A stretch of 64,000 nt of DNA from JAHRAW01 sp965226545. Lineage in GTDB: Bacteria > Pseudomonadota > Gammaproteobacteria > Arenicellales > Poriferihabitantaceae. The translations under genes and the position numbers were made by a program. This document shows positions 43,064-51,696 of the stretch, piece after piece. The notes below the pieces were generated by a model that was given only the letters and a program-made list of their open reading frames with translations, had not been told where the DNA came from and searched no databases. Every line of letters begins with the position of its first letter. Within the stretch, counting starts at the first letter, position 1. Location of the stretch: assembly GCA_965226545.1 (NCBI GenBank), contig OZ245364.1, positions 1,426,001 to 1,490,000 on the forward strand. Direction: 5' to 3'.

Positions 43064-43384
43064 ATGACGACGATTAACTTTATTTTGGCGAACGGCGAAC
43101 GCCATTCGATTGACGCCGAAGACGGCGAAGTCGTGATGCGCGTGGCGGTGCGCAATAATTTTTCCGGCATCTTGGCTGAATGCGGCGGGGCATGCAGTTG
43201 CGCGACTTGCCATGTGCATATCGACCGCAGTTGGCTGGATAAATTGCCGCCGCCCTTGGATACCGAAACCGAGATGTTGGAATTTGCCGAAGGCGTCGAC
43301 GACACCAGTCGGCTGAGTTGCCAACTAAAAATCACGCCGCAATTGGACGGCTTGATTGTGCATGTCCCCGAATCGCAATATTAA
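43064..43384 (+). CDS. 2Fe-2S ferredoxin, adrenodoxin/ISC type
   Basis: A 106-residue electron carrier. The cluster ligands are in ECGGACSCATCHVHI (C-x5-C-x2-C) with the last in SRLSCQLKI, the adrenodoxin-type spacing. MLEFAEGVDDTSRLSCQL is characteristic of the Fdx type that works with P450s, Rieske oxygenases or Fe-S assembly. No isc genes adjoin it, so a redox partner such as the nearby Rieske fusions is possible but unproven. The 193-base spacer upstream is full of CTTCGAAAC/TTCGAATTCAC words (42955-43031). Confidence 0.9.
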   Translation: MTTINFILANGERHSIDAEDGEVVMRVAVRNNFSGILAECGGACSCATCHVHIDRSWLDKLPPPLDTETEMLEFAEGVDDTSRLSCQLKITPQLDGLIVHVPESQY

Positions 43385-43441
43385 CGACGCGCCCACCGCG
43401 CATTCGATTACCCCCGCCAACCGCACCGCGCGACGCAGGCG

Positions 43442-45418
<1,977 letters not shown>

Positions 45419-45479
45419 TGCGCAAAACTTTGCAACATTTCAGCATTGCGCGGCGGCGGCGTTTTTTTGCCAAAATCGC

Positions 45480-45535
45480 TTGACAATCGGTTTTTTTAGG
45501 TATAGTGTGGGGGTTGTCAATCCATACTACCGATT
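45480..45535 (+). promoter_or_regulatory. Promoter with overlapping operator-like inverted repeats for the toxin-antitoxin operon
   Basis: TTGACA (45480-45485) and TATAGT (45501-45506) form a promoter with a short 15-base spacer. Two 7-base inverted repeats bracket it: TTGACAA (45480-45486) with TTGTCAA (45514-45520), and AATCGGT (45485-45491) with ACCGATT (45529-45535). A dimeric repressor bound here would cover the -10, which suits autoregulation by the antitoxin. That binding is inference. Confidence 0.6.
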
Positions 45536-45546
45536 TGGGGGTTAAT

Positions 45547-45969
45547 ATGAGTAGGTATGCACCATTACAGGAATATCTGCAGTCCAATTTGGGCGAATGT
45601 GTTGCGCTGACCTTTACCGAGATTGAGGAGATTATCGGCGCGCCGTTGCCGCGCTCGGCGCGTGTTCATCGTCCGTGGTGGAGCAACAATCTGCGCAACA
45701 GCACAATCACCCGCGCGTGGCGCAACGCCGGCTATAAAAGCGAGCGAGTCGACATGGCGCGCGAGACGCTGGTGTTTCGCCGCGAAGCCGAGCGCGCCTA
45801 TCCGACCCACGAATCGGGCGGCGCCATCGCCGAGTTGCGCGACAGCGGCGCGGCGACTTACGGCGCATCGCTGTACGGCAGCATGAAGGGCATGATTACC
45901 GTCGCCGATGATTGCGATTTGACCGCGGCGACGGATGCGCATTGGGATGCGCGCGGCGACGACGCATGA
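45547..45969 (+). CDS. Antitoxin with DUF7662-like N-terminal domain and Phd/VapB-like C-terminal tail
   Basis: 140 residues. Residues ~1-78 (MSRYAPLQEYLQ, ALTFTEIEEIIGAPLPRSAR, HRPWWSNN, RAWRNAGYKSERVDM, ETLVFRR) resemble the domain listed in Pfam as DUF7662, as I recall it. After a linker, residues ~95-140 (LYGSMKGMITVADDCDLTAATDAHWDA) look like the toxin-wrapping tail of Phd/VapB antitoxins (LYGSMKGxxxI...DxDxxxxxxxxWDA). The stop overlaps the start of the PIN-domain gene by ATGA, the usual coupling in such pairs. I infer that the first domain binds the operator upstream. The frame extends 14 codons upstream, but ATG 45547 fits the domain start. Confidence 0.75.
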   Translation: MSRYAPLQEYLQSNLGECVALTFTEIEEIIGAPLPRSARVHRPWWSNNLRNSTITRAWRNAGYKSERVDMARETLVFRREAERAYPTHESGGAIAELRDSGAATYGASLYGSMKGMITVADDCDLTAATDAHWDARGDDA

Positions 45970-46379
45970 ACCCGCCGCCGTTGTTGCTCGATACCTGCGC
46001 GCTGATTTGGAGTTTAAGCGGCGCAAAGATGCGCGCCGAATCCATCGCCGCCATCAACGCCAGCCAAGCGCGCGATGCGGCGGTGTATATGTCGCCGATT
46101 TCGCTGTGGGAGATTGGCTTGTTGGTCGCCCGTCGGCGCGTTGCGTTTTCGGTGCGGCAATGGATGGACACGATGCGCCGCGCACCCGGTTTGGTGCTTA
46201 CCGATATGCCGGGGGCGGTGTTGATTGATTCATCCTTTTTGCCGGGCGCACCGCCGAACGATCCAGCCGACCGCATTATGCTGGCCACCGCGCGACACTA
46301 CGGCTATCGCTTGGTCACCCGCGACCGCAAAATTTTGGATTACGCGCGCGCCGGACACGCCGCTTGGCTTGCTTGTTAA
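45966..46379 (+). CDS. PIN-domain ribonuclease toxin (VapC type)
   Basis: 137 residues. VapC toxins cleave tRNA or rRNA with a Mg2+ site of acidic residues. These are visible: LLLDTCALIWSLSG (first Asp), YMSPISLWEIGLLV (Glu), and NDPADRIMLATARHYGYRLVTRDRKILDYA with the Asp pair. The pattern ISLWEIGLL...DPADRIMLATA is the common plant/bacterial PIN subgroup. The start codon ATG overlaps the antitoxin stop, so expression is coupled. RNA target unknown. Confidence 0.9.
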   Translation: MNPPPLLLDTCALIWSLSGAKMRAESIAAINASQARDAAVYMSPISLWEIGLLVARRRVAFSVRQWMDTMRRAPGLVLTDMPGAVLIDSSFLPGAPPNDPADRIMLATARHYGYRLVTRDRKILDYARAGHAAWLAC

Positions 46380-46534
46380 TGTCGCGTTAATGTCCGCGCG
46401 GCGATTGGGTTATCCCTTGCAAGCGTTTCGATGATGAGCGTTGCGATTGCCGACATTGCGATTGTCGGCGTTTCGTTTCCAAACTGCAAAACAATCATCG
46501 CGAATTAATTGCGCGATAAAAACGCGGCGCTTGT

Positions 46535-47284
46535 TTATAAAGTTAACTTTTTAAACCACCGCTCCGGTATCGCGCAAATCAGGCGCATAATCCAGCGCCA
46601 CGCGGTTTGCGAATACACGACATCGCGGCGTTTGCGCACCGCCTTGCCGATAACGCGCGCGACTTGTTCGGGCGATGCGGTCAACGCCTTGGGCAATTTT
46701 AGTTGCGCGGTCATTTTGGTGGCGACAAAGCCGGGCAGCACGCTAATCACCCGCACGCCGTGCGCGGCGGTGCGATTGCGCAGCCCGGATAAAAATGCAA
46801 TCAAGCCGGCTTTTGCCGAGCCGTATACATAGTTGCTGGCGCGTCCGCGCAAGCCGGCGACCGAGGCGACGCCAATCAACACCCCGTCACCGCGCGCAAT
46901 AAAACGATTCGCCAACGCCGCCAAGATGGCGGCCGGGCCTTGATAATTGCTTTGCATAACCAAATTGGCGTAGGCGACATCGGTTTGCGCGCGCGTTTGA
47001 TCGCCAAGCACGCCGACCGCGCACACCGCAATCGTCGGCAACGCCGGCAAGTTGTCGATAAACGCTTCATGCGATTCATACGCCAAGGCGTCGAATTCAT
47101 GGCAACTGACGCTGACTTGGCGGCGGCTTTTTAATTGCGCGGCAAATGCATCGAGCGATTCGGCGTTGCGCGCAGCCAATGCAATCGCGCAACCATCGCG
47201 CGCAAATTCATCGGCGACCGCGCGCGCGATGTCGGAATGCGCGCCCAAAATTAACACCAGGTTGGATGTGTTGTTCGAAGTCAT
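46535..47284 (-). CDS. Short-chain dehydrogenase, DprE2-like (polyprenyl-phosphoryl-2-keto-ribose reductase)
   Basis: 249 residues. A classical SDR with the nucleotide-binding start LVLILGAHSDIARAVADEFAR, LAARNAESLDAF, the active-site Ser in GVASVAGLRGR, and YVYGSAKAG (YxxxK). It lies 71 bases downstream of a DprE1-like gene on the same strand. In mycobacteria DprE2 reduces the 2-keto intermediate made by DprE1, giving decaprenyl-phosphoryl-arabinose. The pair order and lack of other SDR partners make that role likely here. The C-terminal MRLICAIPERWFKKLTL is hydrophobic and basic, in keeping with work at the membrane. As with all SDRs, the substrate is inferred from context. Confidence 0.78.
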   Translation of the reverse strand: MTSNNTSNLVLILGAHSDIARAVADEFARDGCAIALAARNAESLDAFAAQLKSRRQVSVSCHEFDALAYESHEAFIDNLPALPTIAVCAVGVLGDQTRAQTDVAYANLVMQSNYQGPAAILAALANRFIARGDGVLIGVASVAGLRGRASNYVYGSAKAGLIAFLSGLRNRTAAHGVRVISVLPGFVATKMTAQLKLPKALTASPEQVARVIGKAVRKRRDVVYSQTAWRWIMRLICAIPERWFKKLTL

Positions 47285-47355
47285 GGTTGAATGATGTTTG
47301 AAGTTACTTTATAAATGCACGGCAAGTTTAACTGCACGGCAAAGTTACGGTGAAG

Positions 47356-48675
47356 TTACAGTTTTAACCGCTCGGCTTGCGCCGACATAAATTGCCCGTT
47401 GAGATTTTGCGTTGCGCGCATTTGTTGAAACGCGCCGATGCGCGCATCGGATTGATGAAACGCCTGCGCCGACATCCGCCCGTCTTTGGCGAGATAAAAT
47501 CGCCCGTGATGCGCAATCGCAATCGCATCCAATCGGTCGAGCAACGTCAAGGTTTTGGCGGTGATGCGAAAATCCAACGCCAAGGTGTAGCCCAACATCG
47601 GAAACGAAAAGCGGCTGTGTTGTTCGCCAAACAATTTTAACACCGCCAACATCGCGCCTTGTCCGGCGTCGGCAATCGCCGACAACAACGCGGTCAAGCC
47701 GGCGGCGGCGTGCGCCGGCGGAATGACACATTGAAATTGCGCAAAGCCGCGACGCCCGTAGAGTTTGTTCCACTGCAAAAGCGAATCCAGCGGATAAAAG
47801 AATTGCGCCCAGTCGACCAACTGCGCGCCCTCTTGTCGCGCGCCGCGCCGATGATACCACGCATTAAACGCGCGCACGCCGTATTGATTCAGCAACACCC
47901 CCGGCGTCGTAAACGGCACGCGGTATTGTCGCTGGAGGTTCATCGCAAACCGTCGCGCGCGATGCGCCTGCGGCAATGAATCAAACGCCGCATGTTCGCC
48001 CAACATCACCAACGACCGCCCAAGCCGCGCGCCGCGCGCCAAGCAATCGACCCACGCCACCGAATACGCCGCATCTGCGTTTTGCGCAAACAACGCAAAC
48101 ACTTCATCCAAATTCGCCGCCGGCAAGGTGCGCTTGCGTATCCAACCGCTATCGACCGGCAACAAACGAATCGCCGCGCGCACAATCACGCCGGTCAATC
48201 CCATGCCGCCAATCGTCCATTCAAACATTTCACGCCGTTCACTCGGCGAACACCGCACCAATTGCCCGCGGCTGTCAATCAATTCCAACCACTCAACGCA
48301 ACCGCCAAAACTGCCGACGCGATGATGATTTTTGCCATGCACATCCGCGGCAATCGCCCCGCCCAATGTCACAAACCGCGTCCCCGGCGTCACCCGCAAA
48401 AACCACCCCTGCGGCAAACACCGCGCAATGATGTCGCCCAACAACACTCCCGCTTGCGCAACCACCCGCCCGCGCGCAACATCAAACGAATCAATCCGAT
48501 TAAGCCCGCGCATATCCATCGTCCGCCGCCCAACCGCACAATCCCCATACCCCCGCCCATTCCCGCGCGCAATCAGCGTACCTTCGCCCAACGCATCGCG
48601 GATGTCGGCTTCGGTTTTCGGGGTGATGAGGGGGCTGTGGTTGATGGGGTAGCGTGCCCAGCCGGTGAGTTTCAT
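47356..48675 (-). CDS. FAD-dependent oxidase, DprE1-like (polyprenyl-phosphoryl-ribose 2'-oxidase)
   Basis: 439 residues. The match to mycobacterial DprE1, as I remember its sequence, is strong: LTGWARYP, ARGNGRGYGD (FAD), VTPGTRFVTLGGAIAADVHGKNHH (FAD/active site), the shared FYPLDSLLQWNKLYG, LKLFGEQ and LAKDGR regions. DprE1 oxidises decaprenyl-phosphoryl-ribose at C2'. At the position of Mtb Cys387, the covalent target of benzothiazinones (WNICVDF), this protein has GYTLALDF with Ala366. With DprE2 it should make a polyprenyl-phosphate-arabinofuranose donor. The enzymes that make the ribose precursor (UbiA-like synthase and phosphatase) are not in the window. Confidence 0.85.
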   Translation of the reverse strand: MKLTGWARYPINHSPLITPKTEADIRDALGEGTLIARGNGRGYGDCAVGRRTMDMRGLNRIDSFDVARGRVVAQAGVLLGDIIARCLPQGWFLRVTPGTRFVTLGGAIAADVHGKNHHRVGSFGGCVEWLELIDSRGQLVRCSPSERREMFEWTIGGMGLTGVIVRAAIRLLPVDSGWIRKRTLPAANLDEVFALFAQNADAAYSVAWVDCLARGARLGRSLVMLGEHAAFDSLPQAHRARRFAMNLQRQYRVPFTTPGVLLNQYGVRAFNAWYHRRGARQEGAQLVDWAQFFYPLDSLLQWNKLYGRRGFAQFQCVIPPAHAAAGLTALLSAIADAGQGAMLAVLKLFGEQHSRFSFPMLGYTLALDFRITAKTLTLLDRLDAIAIAHHGRFYLAKDGRMSAQAFHQSDARIGAFQQMRATQNLNGQFMSAQAERLKL

Positions 48676-48708
48676 TTTTGATGTTTATGTATGGATGAAG
48701 TGTCGGCG

Positions 48709-48714
48709 ATTGTA
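48709..48714 (-). promoter_or_regulatory. Putative -10 box for dprE1-dprE2-like genes
   Basis: Minus-strand TACAAT (seen as CGATTGTAAATG on the plus strand) ends 33 bases before the dprE1-like ATG. The hexamer agrees with other candidate promoters in the window. Confidence 0.35.
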
Positions 48715-48779
48715 AATGTTTTTTGTGCAGTTGTATTTTTGTTTTGTGCTGCATAAGTACGGTTTTATTTACTTATAAC

Positions 48780-48951
48780 AGTGCATACTTTTTATGCACT
48801 ATAAACAGTAAGCGGAAATGGCGAACTATTTAAAATTACAAAGAATTAATTTTACTGTTAATTTTAAATCGCTATAACCAATTCGATTTAGTGGTGCGTT
48901 TTATTGTTCATTAAATCGTATTGGCAATGAAATACTTAACGGTACTTCATT
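48780..48951. repeat. AT-rich stretch with three stacked inverted repeats
   Basis: AGTGCATA (48780-48787) pairs exactly with TATGCACT (48793-48800). CCAATTCGATTTA (48878-48890) pairs at 12 of 13 positions with TAAATCGTATTGG (48912-48924). AATGAAATAC (48926-48935) pairs at 9 of 10 with GTACTTCATT (48942-48951). Base composition is far more AT-rich than the surroundings, which suggests acquired or regulatory DNA. No protein is encoded within it. Confidence 0.75.
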
Positions 48952-48981
48952 AAATTGTTAATTTTACATGAGGATTATTTT

Positions 48982-49182
48982 ATGGCTTTACAATCTGAGG
49001 AAATGCGGCGTTGCATAGGAAAATGCAATGCACATCCGTTACGCCAACGCACGAAATTCACGTTGGCTTGCCTGTTTTTCAAAATTACGGTGCAGGTAAC
49101 CAAAGACACTTTTGGTACACCACGTACTGCAACTAATTGCAGTTTTTGCGCGAGGAAATGGAAGGCGAGACGCAAGCGATAG
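48982..49182 (+). CDS. Small Cys-rich basic protein of unknown function (tentative)
   Basis: 66 residues starting MALQSEEMRRCIGKCNAHPL, with GAGG about 9 bases before the ATG, one of the better ribosome-binding sites in the window. The sequence has C-x3-C near the N-terminus and C-x2-C (NCSFCARKWKARRKR) at the basic C-terminus, which could bind a metal. A terminator hairpin follows 45 bases after the stop. I do not recognise a family; the gene lies in the AT-rich region behind the stacked inverted repeats and might be a remnant. Confidence 0.35.
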   Translation: MALQSEEMRRCIGKCNAHPLRQRTKFTLACLFFKITVQVTKDTFGTPRTATNCSFCARKWKARRKR

Positions 49183-49227
49183 TTATGCGCATTGGTGATT
49201 TTTTTCGGCACTAAGCAAAGCGGCACG

Positions 49228-49263
49228 GCGTCGCCGGGTAACGAATCCGGCGGCGCTTTTTTT
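49228..49263 (+). terminator. Rho-independent terminator
   Basis: GCGTCGCCGG (49228-49237) pairs with CCGGCGGCGC (49247-49256) in a 10-bp stem with one G-T pair around GTAACGAAT. Seven T follow (49257-49263). It would end transcription from the AT-rich island before the GIY-YIG gene. Confidence 0.8.
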
Positions 49264-49280
49264 ATGTGCGGATTAACTGC

Positions 49281-49286
49281 TACAAT
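49281..49286 (+). promoter_or_regulatory. Putative -10 box of the GIY-YIG gene
   Basis: TACAAT in CTGCTACAATCGGCG, 41 bases before the ATG and directly after the terminator, where a new promoter is expected. Confidence 0.4.
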
Positions 49287-49327
49287 CGGCGACCGACAAC
49301 CAACCAACGATAGGCAGCGCAAGCATT

Positions 49328-50353
49328 ATGCCCGACCCATTTACCATTCAGATTTTTTATCCCAACGGCGAGCCGGAGGATATGCGCATTGCGCAGAAGC
49401 ACGGGTGGACCGGGCGGATTTGTTTTATCTCGCGTGAGTTTTGGTTGAGCGGGGCTGACGGTTATCTGGCGGAGTTGGATGCGCCGGGGGTTTATATTTT
49501 GGTCGGCGACGACGATGAGGATGATGATGTTGAGAGCGATGTAAAGAAAGTTTACATTGGGCATGCCGAGAGTTTGGCGAAGCGGGTTGGGCAGCATACG
49601 CAATCGGCGGATAAATCGTTTTGGCGGTATGTGGTGAGTGTTACGGAACGGGGCAGTTTAAACATTGCGCATTTTCGTTGGATGGAGGCGTATTTGGTGC
49701 AGTTGGCGACTGAGTATGACCGTTGCGATTTGCAAAACAACGTCAAGCCGCAAAAGTCGCAACTTGCCGCGCCGGATGTCGCCACCATTAAAACCTTTGC
49801 CGCGCAGGCGTTGCAGATATTTCCCATTGTTGAAGTTAATGCGTTGAAGCAACCGCAACGGGTCAAGCCGCCGCAAAAAATTAAGGCGAGTGGCGACGGT
49901 GAAGTTTCATCGGGCGACGCTTACGACCGTGAACAAGTTAAGGCGAAAGGGTTGGTGGCGTTTGAAAAGCATAAAGGTGTGAAATTGCTTAAGCGAACTC
50001 GGACCTCGTTTCATGATGCTGATAAACAAGTCCGCGTTTACTGCACTTTCTCGCAAAGCCATGTTAAAAAAGACCGCATTGTTTTCTGGTATGCGGCACA
50101 CGCTCATCACTTAGATTTTCTGCGCGAAGCGAAAGAAGGATACTTGCTTTTTGTTATGGCGGGAGAGTCGCGGGCGGTTCTTATTCCCGTTGGCGAGTTT
50201 GACAAGTTTACAGACAAATTAAGCACCAGTGGCGAAGGGCGCAAAGAATACTGGTGGGTGGTAATCCGAAAAATCAATGGGCACTTTGAACTCAGGCAAA
50301 CCGCCGAGAGTCCAAATGTCCCTCTTGACGACTACTTACTGGATGTGTCCTAA
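49328..50353 (+). CDS. GIY-YIG nuclease-family protein
   Basis: 341 residues. The GIY-YIG core is at ~50-115: APGVYILVG (GVY), KVYIGHAESLAKRVGQHTQ (YIG plus the Arg of the family) and, further on, the Glu in RWMEAYLVQL. An acidic DDDEDDDVESD loop splits the two strands. After a Lys/Pro linker (~180-200), a second domain of about 130 residues (VRVYCTFSQSHVKKDRIVFWYAAHAHHLDFLREAKEGY... read in parts) resembles uncharacterised modules fused to endonucleases. It may be a defence or repair nuclease. It sits between dprE1 and the GT2 gene, 14 bases before the latter, so may share a transcript. Its DNA target is unknown. Confidence 0.75.
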   Translation: MPDPFTIQIFYPNGEPEDMRIAQKHGWTGRICFISREFWLSGADGYLAELDAPGVYILVGDDDEDDDVESDVKKVYIGHAESLAKRVGQHTQSADKSFWRYVVSVTERGSLNIAHFRWMEAYLVQLATEYDRCDLQNNVKPQKSQLAAPDVATIKTFAAQALQIFPIVEVNALKQPQRVKPPQKIKASGDGEVSSGDAYDREQVKAKGLVAFEKHKGVKLLKRTRTSFHDADKQVRVYCTFSQSHVKKDRIVFWYAAHAHHLDFLREAKEGYLLFVMAGESRAVLIPVGEFDKFTDKLSTSGEGRKEYWWVVIRKINGHFELRQTAESPNVPLDDYLLDVS

Positions 50354-50367
50354 CCACCGCCGCCATC

Positions 50368-51408
50368 ATGCCCGCCACACCCCCACAACCCACCCCGCCG
50401 GTGTTGGCGTTGCTTGCGCCTTGTTATAACGAGGCGGCGATTATTGGCGAGAGTGTGCGGGTGTTGAAGGACAAGTTGGCGCAATGGAAATCGGCCGGGT
50501 TGATTGATGCGCAAAGTTTTTGTTGTTTTGTCGATGACGGCAGCACGGATGACACTTGGCGGTTGCTTAGCGCGCAAGCCGATGCGCATTGTCGTTGCGT
50601 TAAATTGGCGCACAATGTCGGGCATCAAAATGCATTGTTTGCCGGGTTGGTGCAGGTTGTCGAGCGCGCGGATTGTTGCGTATCGATTGACGCGGATTTG
50701 CAGGATGATGTCGATGCGGTTGTCGATATGTTGGCGCATTATCAAAACGGCGCGCAAGTGGTGTATGGCGTGCGCGACAATCGACAAACCGACGCTTGGT
50801 CGAAACGGTTTTTGGCGCAAACGTTTTATCGATTGTTTCGATGGTTCGGCGGCGGGGTGTATAACCACGCCGACTTCCGTTTGCTTGGCAACACCGCATT
50901 GCGAATCTTAACCCGCCATGCCGAGCGCAATTTATATTTGCGCGGGCTGGTGTATTCGTTGCGGTTGCCTTGTGCGCGGGTTTATTATTCGCGCCGCAAA
51001 CGCATCGGCGGGCAAGCCAAATACACCATCCGGCAATCGTTGGCGTTGGCGTTTAACGCGATTACATCGCACAGCGTAACGCCGCTTCGGTTTATCGCCG
51101 TGGTTGGGTTGTTGATGGCGACCGTGTCGTTTGTGATGATGGTGCGAATCATCATCGCGCATTTGTCCGGCGATGATTCGTTGGTGGTGGGGTGGGCGTC
51201 GTTGATGGTGTCGTTGTATTTTATCGGCGGGTTAATTATGTTGTCGTTGGGCGTGATTGGCGAATACATCGGCAAAATCTACATCGAAAGCAAACGGCGT
51301 CCGTTGTATGTGATTGAAGATGAACTCGGCGGCGCATCATCATCCGCGCGCGGCGAACGCCAACACCAACACGCCGCAACACACCAACGCCAATCCGAAG
51401 GCGTTTAA
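50368..51408 (+). CDS. GT2 polyprenyl-phosphate glycosyltransferase (ArnC/GtrB/DPM type)
   Basis: 346 residues. The GT-A fold at ~8-230 shows LALLAPCYNEAAII, CFVDDGSTDDTW, and the metal site CVSIDADLQDDVDAV. Two membrane segments follow (FIAVVGLLMATVSFVMMV and SLMVSLYFIGGLIMLSLGVIG), then EYIGKIYIESKRRPLYVIEDE, typical of enzymes that load a sugar from a nucleotide donor onto undecaprenyl- or decaprenyl-phosphate on the cytosolic face. The sugar cannot be told from sequence. In context it may supply a polyprenyl-phosphate hexose to the PIG-V-like enzymes. The last ~69 bases overlap the end of the convergent SMR gene. Confidence 0.9.
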   Translation: MPATPPQPTPPVLALLAPCYNEAAIIGESVRVLKDKLAQWKSAGLIDAQSFCCFVDDGSTDDTWRLLSAQADAHCRCVKLAHNVGHQNALFAGLVQVVERADCCVSIDADLQDDVDAVVDMLAHYQNGAQVVYGVRDNRQTDAWSKRFLAQTFYRLFRWFGGGVYNHADFRLLGNTALRILTRHAERNLYLRGLVYSLRLPCARVYYSRRKRIGGQAKYTIRQSLALAFNAITSHSVTPLRFIAVVGLLMATVSFVMMVRIIIAHLSGDDSLVVGWASLMVSLYFIGGLIMLSLGVIGEYIGKIYIESKRRPLYVIEDELGGASSSARGERQHQHAATHQRQSEGV

Positions 51409-51696
51409 CGGCGAGATGTTTTCGCCCAACAACATCCACGCCAACATCGATGCGAATAAATAACCAAGCGCCTGAAACGGATAGGCAATCGACACCTGCA
51501 CGCGCGCCAACACCGCCAGCCACGCGATAAAGCCGAGTGCTTGACAGACGAAGCCGGCGATGAACGCAGGCGTTGTGAAGGTGCGCAGCAGCCACGCCAG
51601 CGACAACTCGAACTCGACATTGCGCATTGCATAGCGCAGGCAAATGTTGGCGACGGCGCTTAACCCGACCGATGCGACAATCAACGCGATTTTCAT
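51340..51696 (-). CDS. SMR/ArnE-like four-helix membrane protein, copy 1 (putative lipid-linked sugar flippase)
   Basis: 118 residues with four membrane segments: MKIALIVASVGLSAVANICL, the second around FIAGFVCQALGFIAWLAVL, then AYPFQALGYLFASMLAWMLLG, and LNAFGLALVCCGVLVLAFA. The pattern resembles ArnE/ArnF, which move undecaprenyl-phosphate-aminoarabinose across the inner membrane, and other SMR proteins. The Glu14 of drug-transporting SMRs is absent in the first helix, which argues against multidrug efflux. It starts directly after the PIG-V-like gene (stop TAA then ATG). A close paralogue lies at 56050-56406. Flippase function is inference. Confidence 0.78.
   Translation of the reverse strand: MKIALIVASVGLSAVANICLRYAMRNVEFELSLAWLLRTFTTPAFIAGFVCQALGFIAWLAVLARVQVSIAYPFQALGYLFASMLAWMLLGENISPLNAFGLALVCCGVLVLAFAARG

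Noticed and set aside
48878..48951. Integron attC-like site
   Set aside because: The folded repeats and an ACTTAAC word recall attC, but no matching GTTRRRY end is at the right place and there is no integrase in the window.
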